The notes beneath the pieces were generated by a model that did not search any database, was not told the origin of the DNA, and saw nothing but the letters and a program-made list of their open reading frames with translations. A program made the position numbers and the translations under genes. A DNA stretch of 64,000 nucleotides from Tenodera sinensis (Eukaryota; Arthropoda; Insecta; Mantodea; Mantidae). Shown here in pieces: positions 33,306-44,229 of this stretch (within the stretch, counting starts at the first letter, position 1; every line of letters begins with the position of its first letter). The stretch lies in the NCBI GenBank assembly GCA_030765045.1, contig CM060964.1:279170888-279234887 (forward strand), given 5' to 3'.

Positions 33306-33329
33306 AATGTAGTTGTATAAATAAATTCT

Positions 33330-33450
33330 GCAGTGACATTTTGTGCATTTCTTATGATTTACCAGTTATGTAAGTCATCCAGAATGAAGAGGATTTCTGA
33401 GGACATTCCCAGAAAATTCAAAACATACCTACATTTCATTTGTCATGAAA
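33330..33450 (+). repeat. Dispersed repeat family B, copy 2
   Basis: Matches 20080-20215: TACCAGTTATGTAAGTCATCC, GAAGAGGATTTCTGAGGACA and TTCCCAGAAAATTCA in the same order. The class is unknown. Confidence 0.55.
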
Positions 33451-33519
33451 ATATCTTAAACATGTGGTATTTTAATAAAAATTGTTAGAGCCATTTTTGA
33501 GATTGTCAATATTTTCTAA

Positions 33520-33835
33520 AAGCGTCCCACATGAAGGGTAGTCTCGGCTGGGGGGATTTCTTTGAATATCTACATGTCACATCCTGAAAGTGCTGAACTT
33601 TCATTTTTGAGTTATGCTCTTCCCATCCACCCGTATGCATGCATGCAAACCTTTTTCTTAAAAACTAAAAACAAGAAGGAAAAAAAAAAAAAAGAAAGAA
33701 GAAGAAAATTTGTTTGGATTCAAGGTGTTTCAAAACATGATTTCTGGTGAAATCTTGATATTGAATTTGTGGGTGAAATACAATATTAGCTCTACTTACT
33801 ATATGTAGTAGAGAAAGTGAAAAAGCACTTATTGC
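33520..33835 (-). repeat. Dispersed repeat family A, copy 2
   Basis: Reverse complement aligns with 57165-57420: the AGAGAAAG/ACAATA core (33770-33815), a CGTATGCATGCATGC run where other copies have a longer simple repeat (33630-33650), then the ACTCAAAAATGAAAG-like segment (33595-33620) and the GATGTGACATG segment (33570-33585). Confidence 0.65.
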
Positions 33836-34273
33836 TCTTTAGATATAACATTCCTTTTAAGATGCTTTTGCAATCTGTGAAAATTGTTCTCCAGCTCTTT
33901 GTACTATTATTTTAATTGCAATTTGCATGGCTATTGTCTCAGCTGAGAAAACTGAACATTGGTTCACAAGCTTGTAATTTGTTCTTAATACATTATGTTC
34001 ACTCCATCGAGATATGCAAGTAACTTAGGTAGAATGAGAAAAAGACTCCCAATGTTTAACATGTAAGTGATTTAATGTTATAAAGAAAGAAATAGACTCC
34101 CAATGTTTATTATCATCATTTGGACGTCAGTTTTATTAAATTCCTTCAAACAGCAGTTAAAGAAGGTTGTAGTTCAAGTGCATCATGTGTGTCAACATTG
34201 TAGACAATGTGTGTAGACAAGGTTTGATGAATTTCCAGAAGTTATTGGAAGACTACAATGCAAAGTTCATGAG

Positions 34274-35353
34274 ATGGTTCTTGTGTAAGACTTGAAGCTT
34301 TCACGGCGATGATTATTGATTAGGACTTCTCGGGTTACCAGCCGTGTGATGTTGATGAAGTTGCTCGAGCTTTCGGCCATCTTAACTCTGTGGCCTTCAT
34401 CAGGAAGTGAAAAAGCCACACACACAGATCGCTATCTGGACGCACACAGCCATTACCATCCGGGCCAGAAGAGTACCGTCCTTACCACCTTATTTCATCG
34501 TGCTTACGACATTGCAGACGAAGAACACAGACCTCAAGAATTAAGCCACCAAATAGACACGTTTAATAAGAATGGGTACACAAGCAGGGAGATTCACCAG
34601 GCACACCAGAAAGTTAAGAACCATAGGGACCACACCAAGGACAGAAACAACACAGAAGAAAAACCCAAAGGGAAGGCTTTTATTCCATTTTATAGTACGG
34701 TATCAAACAAAATTGCACGTATTCTTAAAAGACATCACATTAAGACGATATTTTTGCCACCAAAGAAATTGAGGCAATATATGAGGCCCGTGAAGGACAA
34801 CCTGGAGTTAAAAACCCCTGGCGTATACAAAATCCCATGCCAATGTGGGAAAGTTTATATAGGACAAACAGGCCGTACGGTAGAAGAGAGATGCGCGGAA
34901 CACAAGCGTAATCTGAGAGTGCTTCAACCTGAGAAATCAGCGGTGGCTCAGCACAGCCTTGATTATGATCATAGAATTTTGTTTGACGAGATCACGGTTT
35001 TGCACCGTAGTAACCGTTTTTATGACAGACTGGTAAAAGAGGCGATTGAGATCAAATTGGAACCAAATAATTTTAATAGAGACAATGACCTATGGCTCAG
35101 TTCTGCATGGACTGGGACAATAAAAAACAATAGACCTTCCATCTCTCCGTCGGACCATTCACAAGAGACAGCGCTCCCATTGGCTGCGCCATGTAGCCCC
35201 GCCCACCGCATGGGCAGTATATATACCTGCCCGTCTTTGACTTTACTTCACTTCCTGATGAAGGCCACAGAGTTAAGATGGCCGAAAGCTCGAGCAACTT
35301 CATCAACATCACACGGCTGGTAACCCGAGAAGTCCTAATCAATGGTTCTTGTG
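34274..35353 (+). mobile_element. Penelope-like element with perfect inverted terminal repeats and 12-bp TSD
   Basis: Flanked by ATGGTTCTTGTG at 34274-34285 and 35342-35353. Inside, a 97-bp inverted repeat (34315-34411 and 35247-35343) is identical by eye on both sides. It encloses the C-terminal third of the Penelope ORF. A 5'-truncated body preceded by an inverted partial terminal repeat is the usual Penelope insertion form. The right repeat has CTGATGA (35255-35261), a GGCC/GGCC stem and GAAA (35284-35287), a hammerhead-like core without an evident stem III. Confidence 0.88.
34440..35110 (+). pseudogene. Penelope-like RT C-terminus with GIY-YIG endonuclease
   Basis: An open frame (the longest of this element, 34316-35323) whose meaningful part runs from about 34490 to 35110. 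It has an RT thumb and linker (DTFNKNGYTSREIHQAHQK, FIPFYSTVSNKIARILKRH) followed by the GIY-YIG endonuclease. That domain shows TPGVYKIPCQCGKVYIGQTGRT with the GVY and YIG motifs and a CxC pair, RCAEHKRN, SAVAQHSLDYDH and a LVKEAIEIKLE end with the catalytic-type Glu. The frame is intact here, but the palm domain is missing, so the copy is dead by 5' truncation. The frame continues into the terminal repeat. Confidence 0.88.
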
Positions 35354-35710
35354 CTTAAAGATGTAGGTCTTTTCCCAGGTGTCCAATTCATTGTTTCTTG
35401 CAGATTTATGATGGATGTATATCATGACTGGAGACCCAAAAATGATGCACTACAGTAGATTTTCCTGTATGTTCAACATAGCATATGTATCTCATGTGCT
35501 CTTTATATCTGGCTTCTAAGGTTTTTTTTTTTAATGTACATTGGTTGTAGTGCCAATGTACATCAATTTACATTTATCACATTCAATCCTATAGATTCCA
35601 GCCTTCCTATTATTAGGATAAAATTATATGTGGCTTTTACTGACCTACAAAAAGCTCATGATATGGTGGAACTACAACTACTATGGCTCTAATTATTATA
35701 CAAAGGACTA

Positions 35711-35999
35711 TGAGTCAATTTTTTTTTTTTTTTTTTGGGGGGGGATGTTTAACGCCCGTTTTTACTACATATGGACCACAGGCAATGATACTGATGATGC
35801 ATGGAATGAAGACGGAGCACCGGTGGAATGAGATGGATGAGATGGTGCGGGAAACCGGAGAACCTGGAGGAAACCCGCCCCAGTGCCACTTCATCCACTA
35901 CAAATCCCACATGCGGTTGCCTGGGATCGAACCCAGGCCACTTTGATGAGAAATGAATGGTCTAACCACTCGGCTATGGCACGGCCATTCTGAGTCAAT
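35711..35999 (-). mobile_element. tRNA-derived SINE (third family), 9-bp TSD
   Basis: TSD TGAGTCAAT at 35711-35719 and 35991-35999. On the minus strand it begins at 35990 with a tRNA-like head (A box CCGAGTGGTTAG; B box GGGTTCGATCC, 35934-35924) and has a conserved body (GGCGGGTTTCCTCC, CTCCGGTTTCCCGC, GGGCGTTAAACATCC). It ends in a poly(A) seen as T17 at 35720-35736. A second copy is at 52621-52899. Confidence 0.9.
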
Positions 36000-36112
36000 G
36001 TATAGTAAAAGCTCTGATGGCATTGTATGAGAACACCTTCTTGTGAGAGTGACAGAAGGACTAGTATCTTGGGGAAACAGCACAAGGGGAACGACGTAAA
36101 CTAAGCCCAATA

Positions 36113-36505
36113 CTATTTAATTTATTTATTTATTTCAACCATAAAAACATATACATGTTGTGGTTGTGTCACTAAAAAAACTACTTACAAATATAGTACT
36201 TACATACATAATATTCACAGACACAATCTATCTACAAACCCTCATCTAAAACTCAAGATCAAAATCCTCCAGACTACAAAGGACACCTTGTACCAGATAC
36301 TGTTTCACCGCTTACATCCTTAGATCTGCATTTACCTCAACAATGCAAAAACTCATCAGTTGAATAATAACACTTTTCCATCAAAAATTGCTTGAGATGT
36401 TTTTTGAAACGGTGAATGGAATTTATATTTTTTACTTCAATGGGTAATTTGTTGTAATATTTAATGCCTCTGTAGTAAAAACTATTTTCAAACAATTTTT
36501 TGTTA
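36113..36505 (-). pseudogene. LINE 3' end fragment
   Basis: Read on the minus strand, a C-terminal tail of a LINE ORF2: SFYYRGIKYYNKLPIEVKNI, SIHRFKKHLKQFLMEKCYY, STDEFLHC and stop. A 3' UTR follows, ending in GGTTGAAATAAATAAATAAAT (ending at 36116). It sits inside the RT remnant: the reading of the host LINE (ILF-NLFIHDILLR) resumes on its far side. Confidence 0.75.
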
Positions 36506-37170
36506 TGTGGGGTTATTCATGATATTCTATTAAGGATAAGCAAGAACAATAGTTGTATGCCTGCAATAAATAATACAGCGATTCCTGGGTTACTGTTTGC
36601 TGATGATTTGGTAGTAGGATCAATTACAGTAAATGGTTTGAAATAAATGTTGCAGGAGATAGATAAATATTGCAATGAATGGAATTTAACTGTGGACCAG
36701 GAGAAAATACAAATAGTAGTATTTAAGAAGGGAGCAAAATTGAGTAAATATGAAAAGTTGAAGGGAAATAAGTAGTATAAAGTAATATGAGAATGCATGT
36801 ACATAGTAGTAAAAATAGAGGGGGTGGCGAAAATAAAAGAAACTAACTTTGACAAAAGGAAAAGGAGCCATGTCAGCAATAAGAAGTCCTAAGTATGGAC
36901 TACCACATATTGGTGTTAAATGGTTGGAATAAAGTTATAATATGGTGCTGAAACCAAAAATGCACTATGGTATAGAAATATGGAGTTCAATGGAGAGGAG
37001 GGACCCACTGATATGGTCCATAGGACATTTTGTAGGTAAGTATTGAGTCTTCCAAGTGCGGTGGCAAGAGAACTATAAACTTTTCAACATTTTGGTATTA
37101 GACTTTCTTGTTATTCACAACATGAGAAATTCGCTGTTAAAGTCTGACAGATTATTTCACTTCCACCCTA

Positions 37171-37669
37171 TATAAGATAATTGCAAGCCAGAATTTGGAA
37201 TCCACAGAAAAGACAAACATGCAGACATACATTAAAGCATATACCTTCAACCCTAGATCTCACAAACACGCAATCATCAATAGCACAGTGCGAAAATGAA
37301 CTTTGCCATGGAACAAAAATATGTAACTCCTATGTAGCTCAGTGCACTGATCACGGTAGTGAAAGTAGTTTTTTGCTATCACCTAAACTTTTCTCTGGAT
37401 ATGCAATTTTATCTGTGCAAGACTGCATTATTTGCACTGTCGCAATACTTATCACATTCTGCTAATTTTATCACCACTGCATAAAGAAGGAAGTATAGAA
37501 GGTTGGTCCATGTAAAGTAAAGCTGCACCTGCATCAATCAGTAGCTAGTGAGATCATTCAGTGTATTTCTGCAGTGTGTGTGAATATCCTAATGTGAATA
37601 ATATTGTTTGCCCCTATTCATGTGGTTTTCCTGCTCAGCGATGTCTAGGAAGTGTATTAATTCCCTGAA
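37171..37669. other. No recognisable content
   Basis: No gene. The right part could be the 5' untranslated region of the LINE that follows. Confidence 0.35.
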
Positions 37670-38039
37670 CCTTTTCTGTTGTGTGTGGTGAGTTTACAAC
37701 AAAATTCTACACTTGTCAAAATGGTGTACGAGTTGTATTTTGAATCAAAGGTAGATGAGGGCAAGTATTGGGCATCACAGAACTGCTGCTCGCATTGTTC
37801 CCGCTATTTAAGAGGCTGGTTACATAGAACCCATCTAAGTCATTTGCTGTGCCACAGGTGTGGATGGAATCTAGAGGGAATCTAAATATGAGAAGTGCAA
37901 ATACCATATCAAATACTAATAAATCAGGTGATTATAAAATTATTACACAAACACATGAAGGTAAGTTAAAAGATAGTACTAACCCAAATTTACAAAATCA
38001 GCTAAATTATAAAAATAACACAGTATCATAAAATAAGTT

Positions 38040-39360
38040 TAAACATAAAACCTTTAAAATACTTCATCAAAATATTCAAGGTATTGCAAACAAAAGGGCA
38101 CTAACTGAGCAAAGTGTACTATAACCTGTTTACTGTTAGAACAAAGTAGTTTATTCATCCGAGCTCCACACTGAGCTCCACCTCTAGCACGCTATTGGTT
38201 AACATAATATTTGCACGTGCCCATGTGAACAACAATATTAACGTTGCCACTGCCCAATTTACCTCATTCAGATAACCTGAATTTAACTGCTCTCTTTATT
38301 GTTATATAAACCATTGCATTACTGAACATATGAGAGCCATTGTTATTGCAGTAATCACATGTATCACATTGTAAGGATTCTCTGATCTCAGCTAAGATAG
38401 CACTTCAGGTTTTTTTCCATGCATTGTTTGGAATGTGCCCCGCTCTTACTGGATGATAAGAGCCACTGTCCATTATCATGTTTTACCAAAGACTTTCCTC
38501 ACAGATGTTAAACAAAACAACTTCTACCGATCTTGCTTCCATTTTGCACGCCAAGATGGCACTGAGGCAACAGGCAAACCCTACGGTTGACGACTGTTAT
38601 TCAAAACTTGAGAACTGAATGTTCTGCAATTGGCGATAAGGTATATAGTGTATTATTGTAGTACAACGTTATATTCTATATTATAACAACAATTTAAGCG
38701 GTTATTGAACGCAAGTAAAGCAAGAAGCTAAATAGGCATTGGAACTATATTGTGGTAGAATACGGGAGTATTAAAATGCACCAGCCAATGAGGTTCATTT
38801 CCACCACATGCTTCTGTTTACATCTTCTTTATCTTTACAGTAAATTGATTATAACTATGCAGCTAGACATTATTTTCTCTGAACATGGACTTAAAATAAA
38901 AGAAATAAAGATAAATAATTAAGAAAATTATACTTTACGGCTCAGCTTTTGTAGGGAAAAGCATAAAAGTGGAAGAGTTGTAATATATTTTAGAAGCGGA
39001 TTAAAGTACAAAGAAATTGATTATAAAAAAATATAGTGTAGAAATGTGTTGTGAATTAGCTGCAATTGAAGTTACTTTTGAAAAGAAAAACCTCATAGTA
39101 TTAGGGGTGTATGGTCCGCCAATGGCAAACAAAAAAGAATTCCTTAAAATACTTGAAGACTTTACACAGCATAGTAAAAAATAAGAGATGAGATTGCTAG
39201 TAGAAGCACTAGAGAGAAATAATTTAACTTTAATAAAAACGGGACCCACAAGGGTAACCAGTCATTCCTCTACCTGTGTTGATCACATGTACACAAATTT
39301 AAAACTAGAGTAGCAAAATTGTAAAAATGGGAATTAGCGATCATTTTGGACAACCAATTG
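38040..39360 (+). pseudogene. LINE ORF2 endonuclease (APE-type) part
   Basis: TFKILHQNIQGIANKRALTE (38050-38110) is the start of the apurinic-type endonuclease with the N of QNIQG. After the insert, DIIFSEHGLKIKEI (38868-38910), SFCREKHKSGRVVIYF (38945-38995), NLIVLGVYGPPM (39090-39125), then SHSSTCVDHMYTN (39262-39297) and ISDHFGQ (39335-39352) supply the remaining motifs, including the SDH catalytic His. Frameshifts split it. Confidence 0.8.
38113..38850. other. Unclassified insert in the LINE endonuclease
   Basis: About 740 bp without recognisable coding content separate two collinear pieces of the endonuclease. I found neither clear terminal repeats nor a target duplication. It includes GAGCTCCACACTGAGCTCCAC, a short internal direct repeat. 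It could be a non-autonomous DNA transposon or a retroposon. Confidence 0.5.
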
Positions 39361-39532
39361 AACCTAAAACTTTAGATAAACAAAAAATTAATACAGAGAT
39401 AATGTAACAGAAATTAAAAGGTTTAAAAATAAAAATACACTAGAAGCTTTAAGACATCTTCAAGCAATAAATTGGGTAGATATATACAAAGAAAAATAAA
39501 TAAATGATCAATTTGATTACTTAGATAAAATC

Positions 39533-41070
39533 TTGAGAAACTTTTTGGATACCAGCATGCCATTACTTAAAGTGAAATTAAAAAAACCAAAAGGTAATAT
39601 TTGGGTGTCTAAAGGTATAGATATCTCCAAAAAGCGTGTGCAGTTTCTAAATAGTCTAAAGCACCCTAATCTTGATGACAAATCTTATGATTATATAGAA
39701 AAATATAATAAAATCTTAAATAATGTAATAAGAGCAGCAAAGAAGCTACATAATACACAACTAATAACAAATGCAGAAAATAAAATTAAAGCTACATGGA
39801 ACATCGTAAATTCAATGCATAAGGAAAACAAACAAAAATGGCAGGGAAATATGTCCATTGAAATAAACAGTCAAGATCCTATAAAAATAGCTGACCATTT
39901 CAATGAACACCATGTAAGCATTGTAACAAAATTAGGAATAAAACAAATTCTGTATGTGCCAATAAATGAAAAAAATGTAACTCTATGGTGCTTAGTAAAA
40001 TTAATGAGGGGTAAGTTCTTGCGCAGATAAATTCATTAAAATGCAGAAGATCCAGTGGGTTGCATATATTTACAAATGAGATAATTAAATATTGCAAATA
40101 TGAAATTACAGACGTATTAACTCAATCAATCAATTTGGGAATATTTCCTACTAATTTAAAACAAGTTGTAGTTAGAGCAATTTACAAGGGGAAAAAAATT
40201 GAAATTAGAAATGGAAAACTATAGACCTGTATCTTTATGCTCAACCTTCTCAAAAATAGAAAAGGATTTTTTCTAGTACAATTACAAAGTTTCTCTAATA
40301 GATTTCAAATTCTATCAGAATACCAGTTTGGGTTTCAAAAAAAAAAAAGTCTGCAATAGAAACAATTTGTAAAGGAAATATTATAAATGCTCTAAATGGA
40401 AAGGAACATGTATTCACAATCTTCTTGATCTTTCTAAGGCTTTTGATTGCGTTAAAATAGAAACCTTGATGTCAAGATTAGAAAACATGGAATTAGAGGC
40501 ATACCACTAAAGTGGCTTGGCTCAAACTTACAAAATAGAGAACAATGCGCTGAAATAATGCATAATTTAAGTTGGAAGCTAATGAAAATTCGATCCTCAT
40601 TCAAAAAAGTAACACAAGGAGTGCCACAAGGCTCAAAATTATGACCTTATCTATTCCTACTCTATATAAACAGTTTATTTACAATAATTCAAGAAACTGG
40701 GGGGAATAACGATAGGCTATGCGGATGACACTATGATTGTAGTCACAGGAAAAACAAAAATAGAGGTACAAATCTGGGCAAATACTTCACTAGAAACAGT
40801 CAGTCAACATTTAGAAAATTTAGCTATGGTGTTAAGCACAAACAAAACAGTAGATGCAAATTAGTCTCAGTAACAAAAAACAAACAAGTACCAAGTTAAA
40901 AATACAAAACAGAGAAATTCAACAGGTAAATAAAACAAACTTCCTAGGATTAATAATAGACAGTAACTTGAAATGGAATACACATGTGGAAAAAATCATA
41001 CGCAAAATTAATTCACGTTTATATGTACAAAAACAAATAATACAAGTAATAAATAAAAAATAATACTAAG
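39533..41070 (+). pseudogene. LINE ORF2 reverse transcriptase part
   Basis: Open for 165 codons at 39533-40030 (IWVSKGIDISKKRVQFLNSL, YNKILNNVIRAAKKLHN), the linker before the palm. Then, in shifting frames, INLGIFPTNLKQVVVRAIYKG, SEYQFGFQ, VTQGVPQGSKL (40608-40640), a CADD-type motif where Tyr-Ala-Asp-Asp is altered (YADDT at about 40717), and FLGLIIDSNLKWNTHVEKII (40938-41000). The motif order fits the CR1/Jockey-like group of non-LTR elements. Confidence 0.8.
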
Positions 41071-41156
41071 CAAATATACTATGCTTTCATTCACTCGCAC
41101 CTAAACTATGGAGTGGTATTATGGGGCACAACACATAAAACATTACTTTTAAGGCT

Positions 41157-42037
41157 GTTTAGCTCAGGGTTGCCAACTCGTACGATAATTATGGGGGTGT
41201 ACGATAATTTGAATGTATGATAGTTTGATATCAGCAAAATATCATTTTCACTGGTTTGTCACTCCAGCGAAGTGAAACTAATTACAAATAACACCACTTT
41301 TGTCCTCATTGTCTGTCTCCACCCCATAGTTACTAAGCCTGCTACCCTTTATCCTCTTATTGCCAGTGTGCCCAGGTCTGATAATCTCAAAGAAGAAGGC
41401 ACTGTTCAGAAAATTGACGATCAATGTAGAAAACTCGGAGTACGTGCTATTCCGTGTGAAATAAAGAACATGCCTGAACCTGACAGTTTCTGGAGTGCTG
41501 TTAAACATATGCCACCTTGGTGGAAATACTGATTTCAAAGAACTAGCGGTCTTCGCATTATCAGTGGTTTCCTTGCCCTACAGAAGCACTTCTTGTGAAA
41601 GTTTTTTTTCTAAACTGGGTTTAATAAAAACCAAAGTTAGAAATAGATTGGCACTAGATACGGTAAATGAACTCATTTTGTCGTCTCAACTTATGAAAGA
41701 ATGTGGTAGATCTTAAAATCTGCAAACCACCGAGAAGATGTTAAGGTTTATCCCAACAACAAATTGGTGCAATGCTGCAATGGTTGAGGAAGCTGAACTT
41801 TCAGATGAATAGTGAGAGAAACATAAGTGCTAAAGTTATAATATTTGTTGAGATCGTCAATCTTGTAAGTGGATATAATGAACATCATTACTCTTATATT
41901 TTCATAAGTATTATACTGATATTTTTATTGTTGTAGCATTTGCTTTATGATGTACGATAATTTTGAATCCAAATCTATAATTTTGAGTGGCTGGTAGGAT
42001 AATTTTACTTTTAAATGTTGGCAACCCTGGTTTAGCT
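41157..42037 (+). mobile_element. hAT element, non-autonomous, 8-bp TSD
   Basis: Terminal repeats CAGGGTTGCCAAC (41165) and GTTGGCAACCCTG (42029), with the 8-bp duplication GTTTAGCT at 41157-41164 and 42030-42037. At 865 bp it contains only the end of a hAT transposase. It splits the LINE between its RT and its C-terminal tail (LFRL...QKRAVHLIAG). Confidence 0.93.
41272..41716 (+). pseudogene. hAT transposase C-terminal (dimerisation) part
   Basis: Two overlapping frames. The first (41272-41532) ends PDSFWSAVKHMPPWWKY. The second (41495-41716) has DFKELAVFALSVVSLPYRSTSCESFFSKLGLIKTK and RNRLALDTVNELI. This is the hAT C-terminal dimerisation motif (ALxxLSLP.S...ER.FS..., KNRL) in standard order. 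The DDE catalytic parts are absent. Confidence 0.85.
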
Positions 42038-42400
42038 GGCAAAAGAGAGCAGTACATTTAATTGCAGGAATAGAAAAAAAATATTCATGTAGAAATGGAT
42101 TTAAAAAAACTAAATATTTTAACATTACCTTTATTATATATATGAATGTATTAAACTCACATTAAAAAGTTATAATCAAAACAAAAACAGTAATATTCAC
42201 AAATATAACACTGGAACAAAAGAAAATTATTTTAGAAATAGACTTATAGGTACCCTAAACAACAAAAGCATAGAAAATAATATCAAAGATTTGTACAACC
42301 ACCTACCATCCAAAATTAAACAGATAAGAAATGAAAAAATTAAACTAAAGATCATTAAATCTTATTTATTAGAAAAGGTATTCTACAAACATAGATAGAA
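42038..42400 (+). pseudogene. LINE ORF2 C-terminal tail
   Basis: Continuation of the LINE after the hAT insertion: QKRAVHLIAGIEKKYSCRNG, KKLNILTLPLLYIYECIKL, TKENYFRNRLIGTLNN and LPSKIKQIRNEKIKLKIIKS, ending in LLEKVFYKHR. This tail is typical of arthropod CR1/Jockey-like ORF2 proteins. Confidence 0.75.
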
Positions 42401-42609
42401 TATGGTATCTATGCACTTCTCATTATTTTGCAATTATTCTCATTATTTTTGTAAATATTTTGTATTCATTTTATGTACAAATAAATTGAGGATCCCTGTA
42501 AAATGTTTTGCAGTTGGAGACAATGAAGTATCAAGTATCAAATATTGATCCTTTGGTTTAACAAAAGTAACAGGAATCTCAGGTAAATCAAAACACACAG
42601 TTTCTTATC

Positions 42610-43925
42610 CAAATTTGCAATCTGCCATGCGCCCAGTTCTGCAACCTCATTCTCTCCCAGCACCAAATCTGCCAGTGGAATGGACACTGGAAGATGAAGC
42701 AGACGAGAATAGTGACAATACAATGGATCACGAAGATCACAAAGATCATGATTACACGCCATCCACATCACAGCTACTACCACAGCCATTATCACAAGCA
42801 GTATTGAATGATCTTGTAAGAGGTCTAAATCTTTCAAAAAGACAAGCAGGGTTACTTGGGTCTCATCTTCAAGAAAAAAGCTTGCTATAACCAAACACCA
42901 GTATATGATTCCGTCAATGACATCTTGGTCTATCCACTTTTTCTCAATGACAGTGGTTTTGGTGTACCGTAATGACAATATGATGGGTTACTTAAAGAAT
43001 CTGGCATGGTTCATAATCCAGAAGAATGCCACCTATTTATAGATTCCTCAAAAGCAATCTCAAAGGTGTTCTCTTACATAAGGGAAACAACAAACGTTGC
43101 ATACCAATGGCCAATTCAGTACGGTTAAAGAAAACCTACAATAACATGAGAGTGCTTCTGAAATACACTGGCTATTCCAATCACCAATGGAAAACCTGCA
43201 GTGATCTCACAGTTCTGGGACTACTTCTAGGAATGTAAACTGGTTATATAAAATACCCCTGTTTTTTGTGTCAATGGGATAACACAAGGAAAGACCATTA
43301 TGTAGTCAAACAATGGTCTTTGAGAGAAAGCTTCAATCCTGGTGAAAGAAATATGTTACACAAACTCCTTGTTAACAAAGACAGTGTTTGTTACCACGGC
43401 TGCAACAAAAATTGGGTTTCAGGAAGAACTTTGTGAAAACAATGGACAAAGATGGTCAGGGTTTCCAATATTTAACAACCAAATTTCCTGCCATTACAAA
43501 TGCAAAAACTAAAGAAGGCTTTTTTCATTGGATCTCAGATTTGTGAGTTGATGAAATATATGACCTTCAAAACGTTGACAGATACTGAAAAAGCAGCTCG
43601 GCTTGCATTAAAAGATGTTTCTTGACAAATGTTAAGACTGAGAATCACAGGGAACTGACAGAACACATGCTGGACTGTTACAAAGCTGTGTGGTGCAACA
43701 TGTTTTTGAAATTACATTCTCTTCATTCCCATGTGAACCTTTTCTGCCTAATCTTGGAGATGTGAGTGACAAACATGGTGAAGGATTTGATCAAGGTATA
43801 GCTGCCATGGAAAGATGATATAAGGGAAAATCGTCACCAAATACACTTGCGGATTACTGCTGGATACCCCTACGAGAAGTTTCACCATTCTGCTGCAAAC
43901 GGAAAGTTTCTAGGAAAACTTTCTA
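42610..43925 (+). pseudogene. Pseudogene of a widespread transposon-associated protein
   Basis: Plus strand, many frame changes: a start with acidic LEDEADENSDN, LNDLVRGLNLSKRQAGLLGSHL (42805-42885), HLFIDSSKAISKV (43030-43070), KKTYNNMRVLLKYTGYSNHQW (43125-43195), GYIKYPCFLCQWD (43236-43275), and after more decay LHSLHSHVN (43710-43735), GDVSDKHGEGFDQGIAAMER (43755-43815) and ADYCWIP (43850-43870). I recognise these as blocks of a large family of uncharacterized proteins scattered in many copies in arthropod and cnidarian genomes. The copy number suggests a transposon protein, but I know of no assigned function. Confidence 0.6.
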
Positions 43926-44229
43926 AATTGTGAGTTCATTGTATGCTTTACTCAGCAATATCGTTTTTGGCTGGGTGGGGTTGTAATACAGAAAATAACA
44001 TTACTACACGATCTGTATTTTATTAGCAACAAGTTCCTCATCTATTACAAAGGAGTCATTTCCACGGTCATTAAAGTTGCCAATTTGTTCATTATGGACT
44101 GAACAGATATTGTTACTGTATGAAATGTTGGCCAAATGGTTCATGTGGCACATCTTTTTCTCAAAAATTGGTACGTGATGGAACTTTGATTTCATTTTCT
44201 TAAACAGCATATGCGAACTGCTAAAGAAT
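43926..44229. other. No recognisable content
   Basis: No gene or repeat recognised. Confidence 0.35.

Larger units (their letters stand above)
35625..37170 (+). pseudogene. LINE reverse transcriptase remnant, interrupted twice
   Basis: RT motifs in order: YVAFTDLQKAHDMV (35625-35665; FxDxxKAFDxV-type with the first catalytic Asp), a decayed segment at 35995-36115, PAINNTAIPGLLFADDLVVGS (36570-36620; FADD catalytic pair), YCNEWNLTVDQEKIQIVVFKKG (36670-36735), and MHYGIEIWSS (36955-36985). It is interrupted by a SINE (35720-35990) and by the 3' end of another LINE (36113-36505). Stops are scattered. It resembles L1/R4-type retrotransposons. Confidence 0.75.
37670..42480 (+). mobile_element. 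Non-LTR retrotransposon, nearly full length, with two insertions
   Basis: A LINE with an ORF1-like start (37720-38030), endonuclease, reverse transcriptase and C-terminal tail in order. It is interrupted by an unknown insert (about 38113-38850) and a hAT element (41165-42029). All frames carry stops. The 3' end lies near 42480-42545, where a short TATCAAG-like repeat may be its tail. Confidence 0.75.

Noticed and set aside
35255..35300. A working hammerhead ribozyme in the young Penelope copy
   Set aside because: CTGATGA, a GGCC stem and GAAA are present, but the following bases do not form stem III with a UH cleavage site; listed only as hammerhead-like.
36517..36879. Minus-strand hydrophobic frame
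   Set aside because: Antisense of the LINE RT with the FADD motif on the plus strand; low-complexity hydrophobicity comes from AT-richness.
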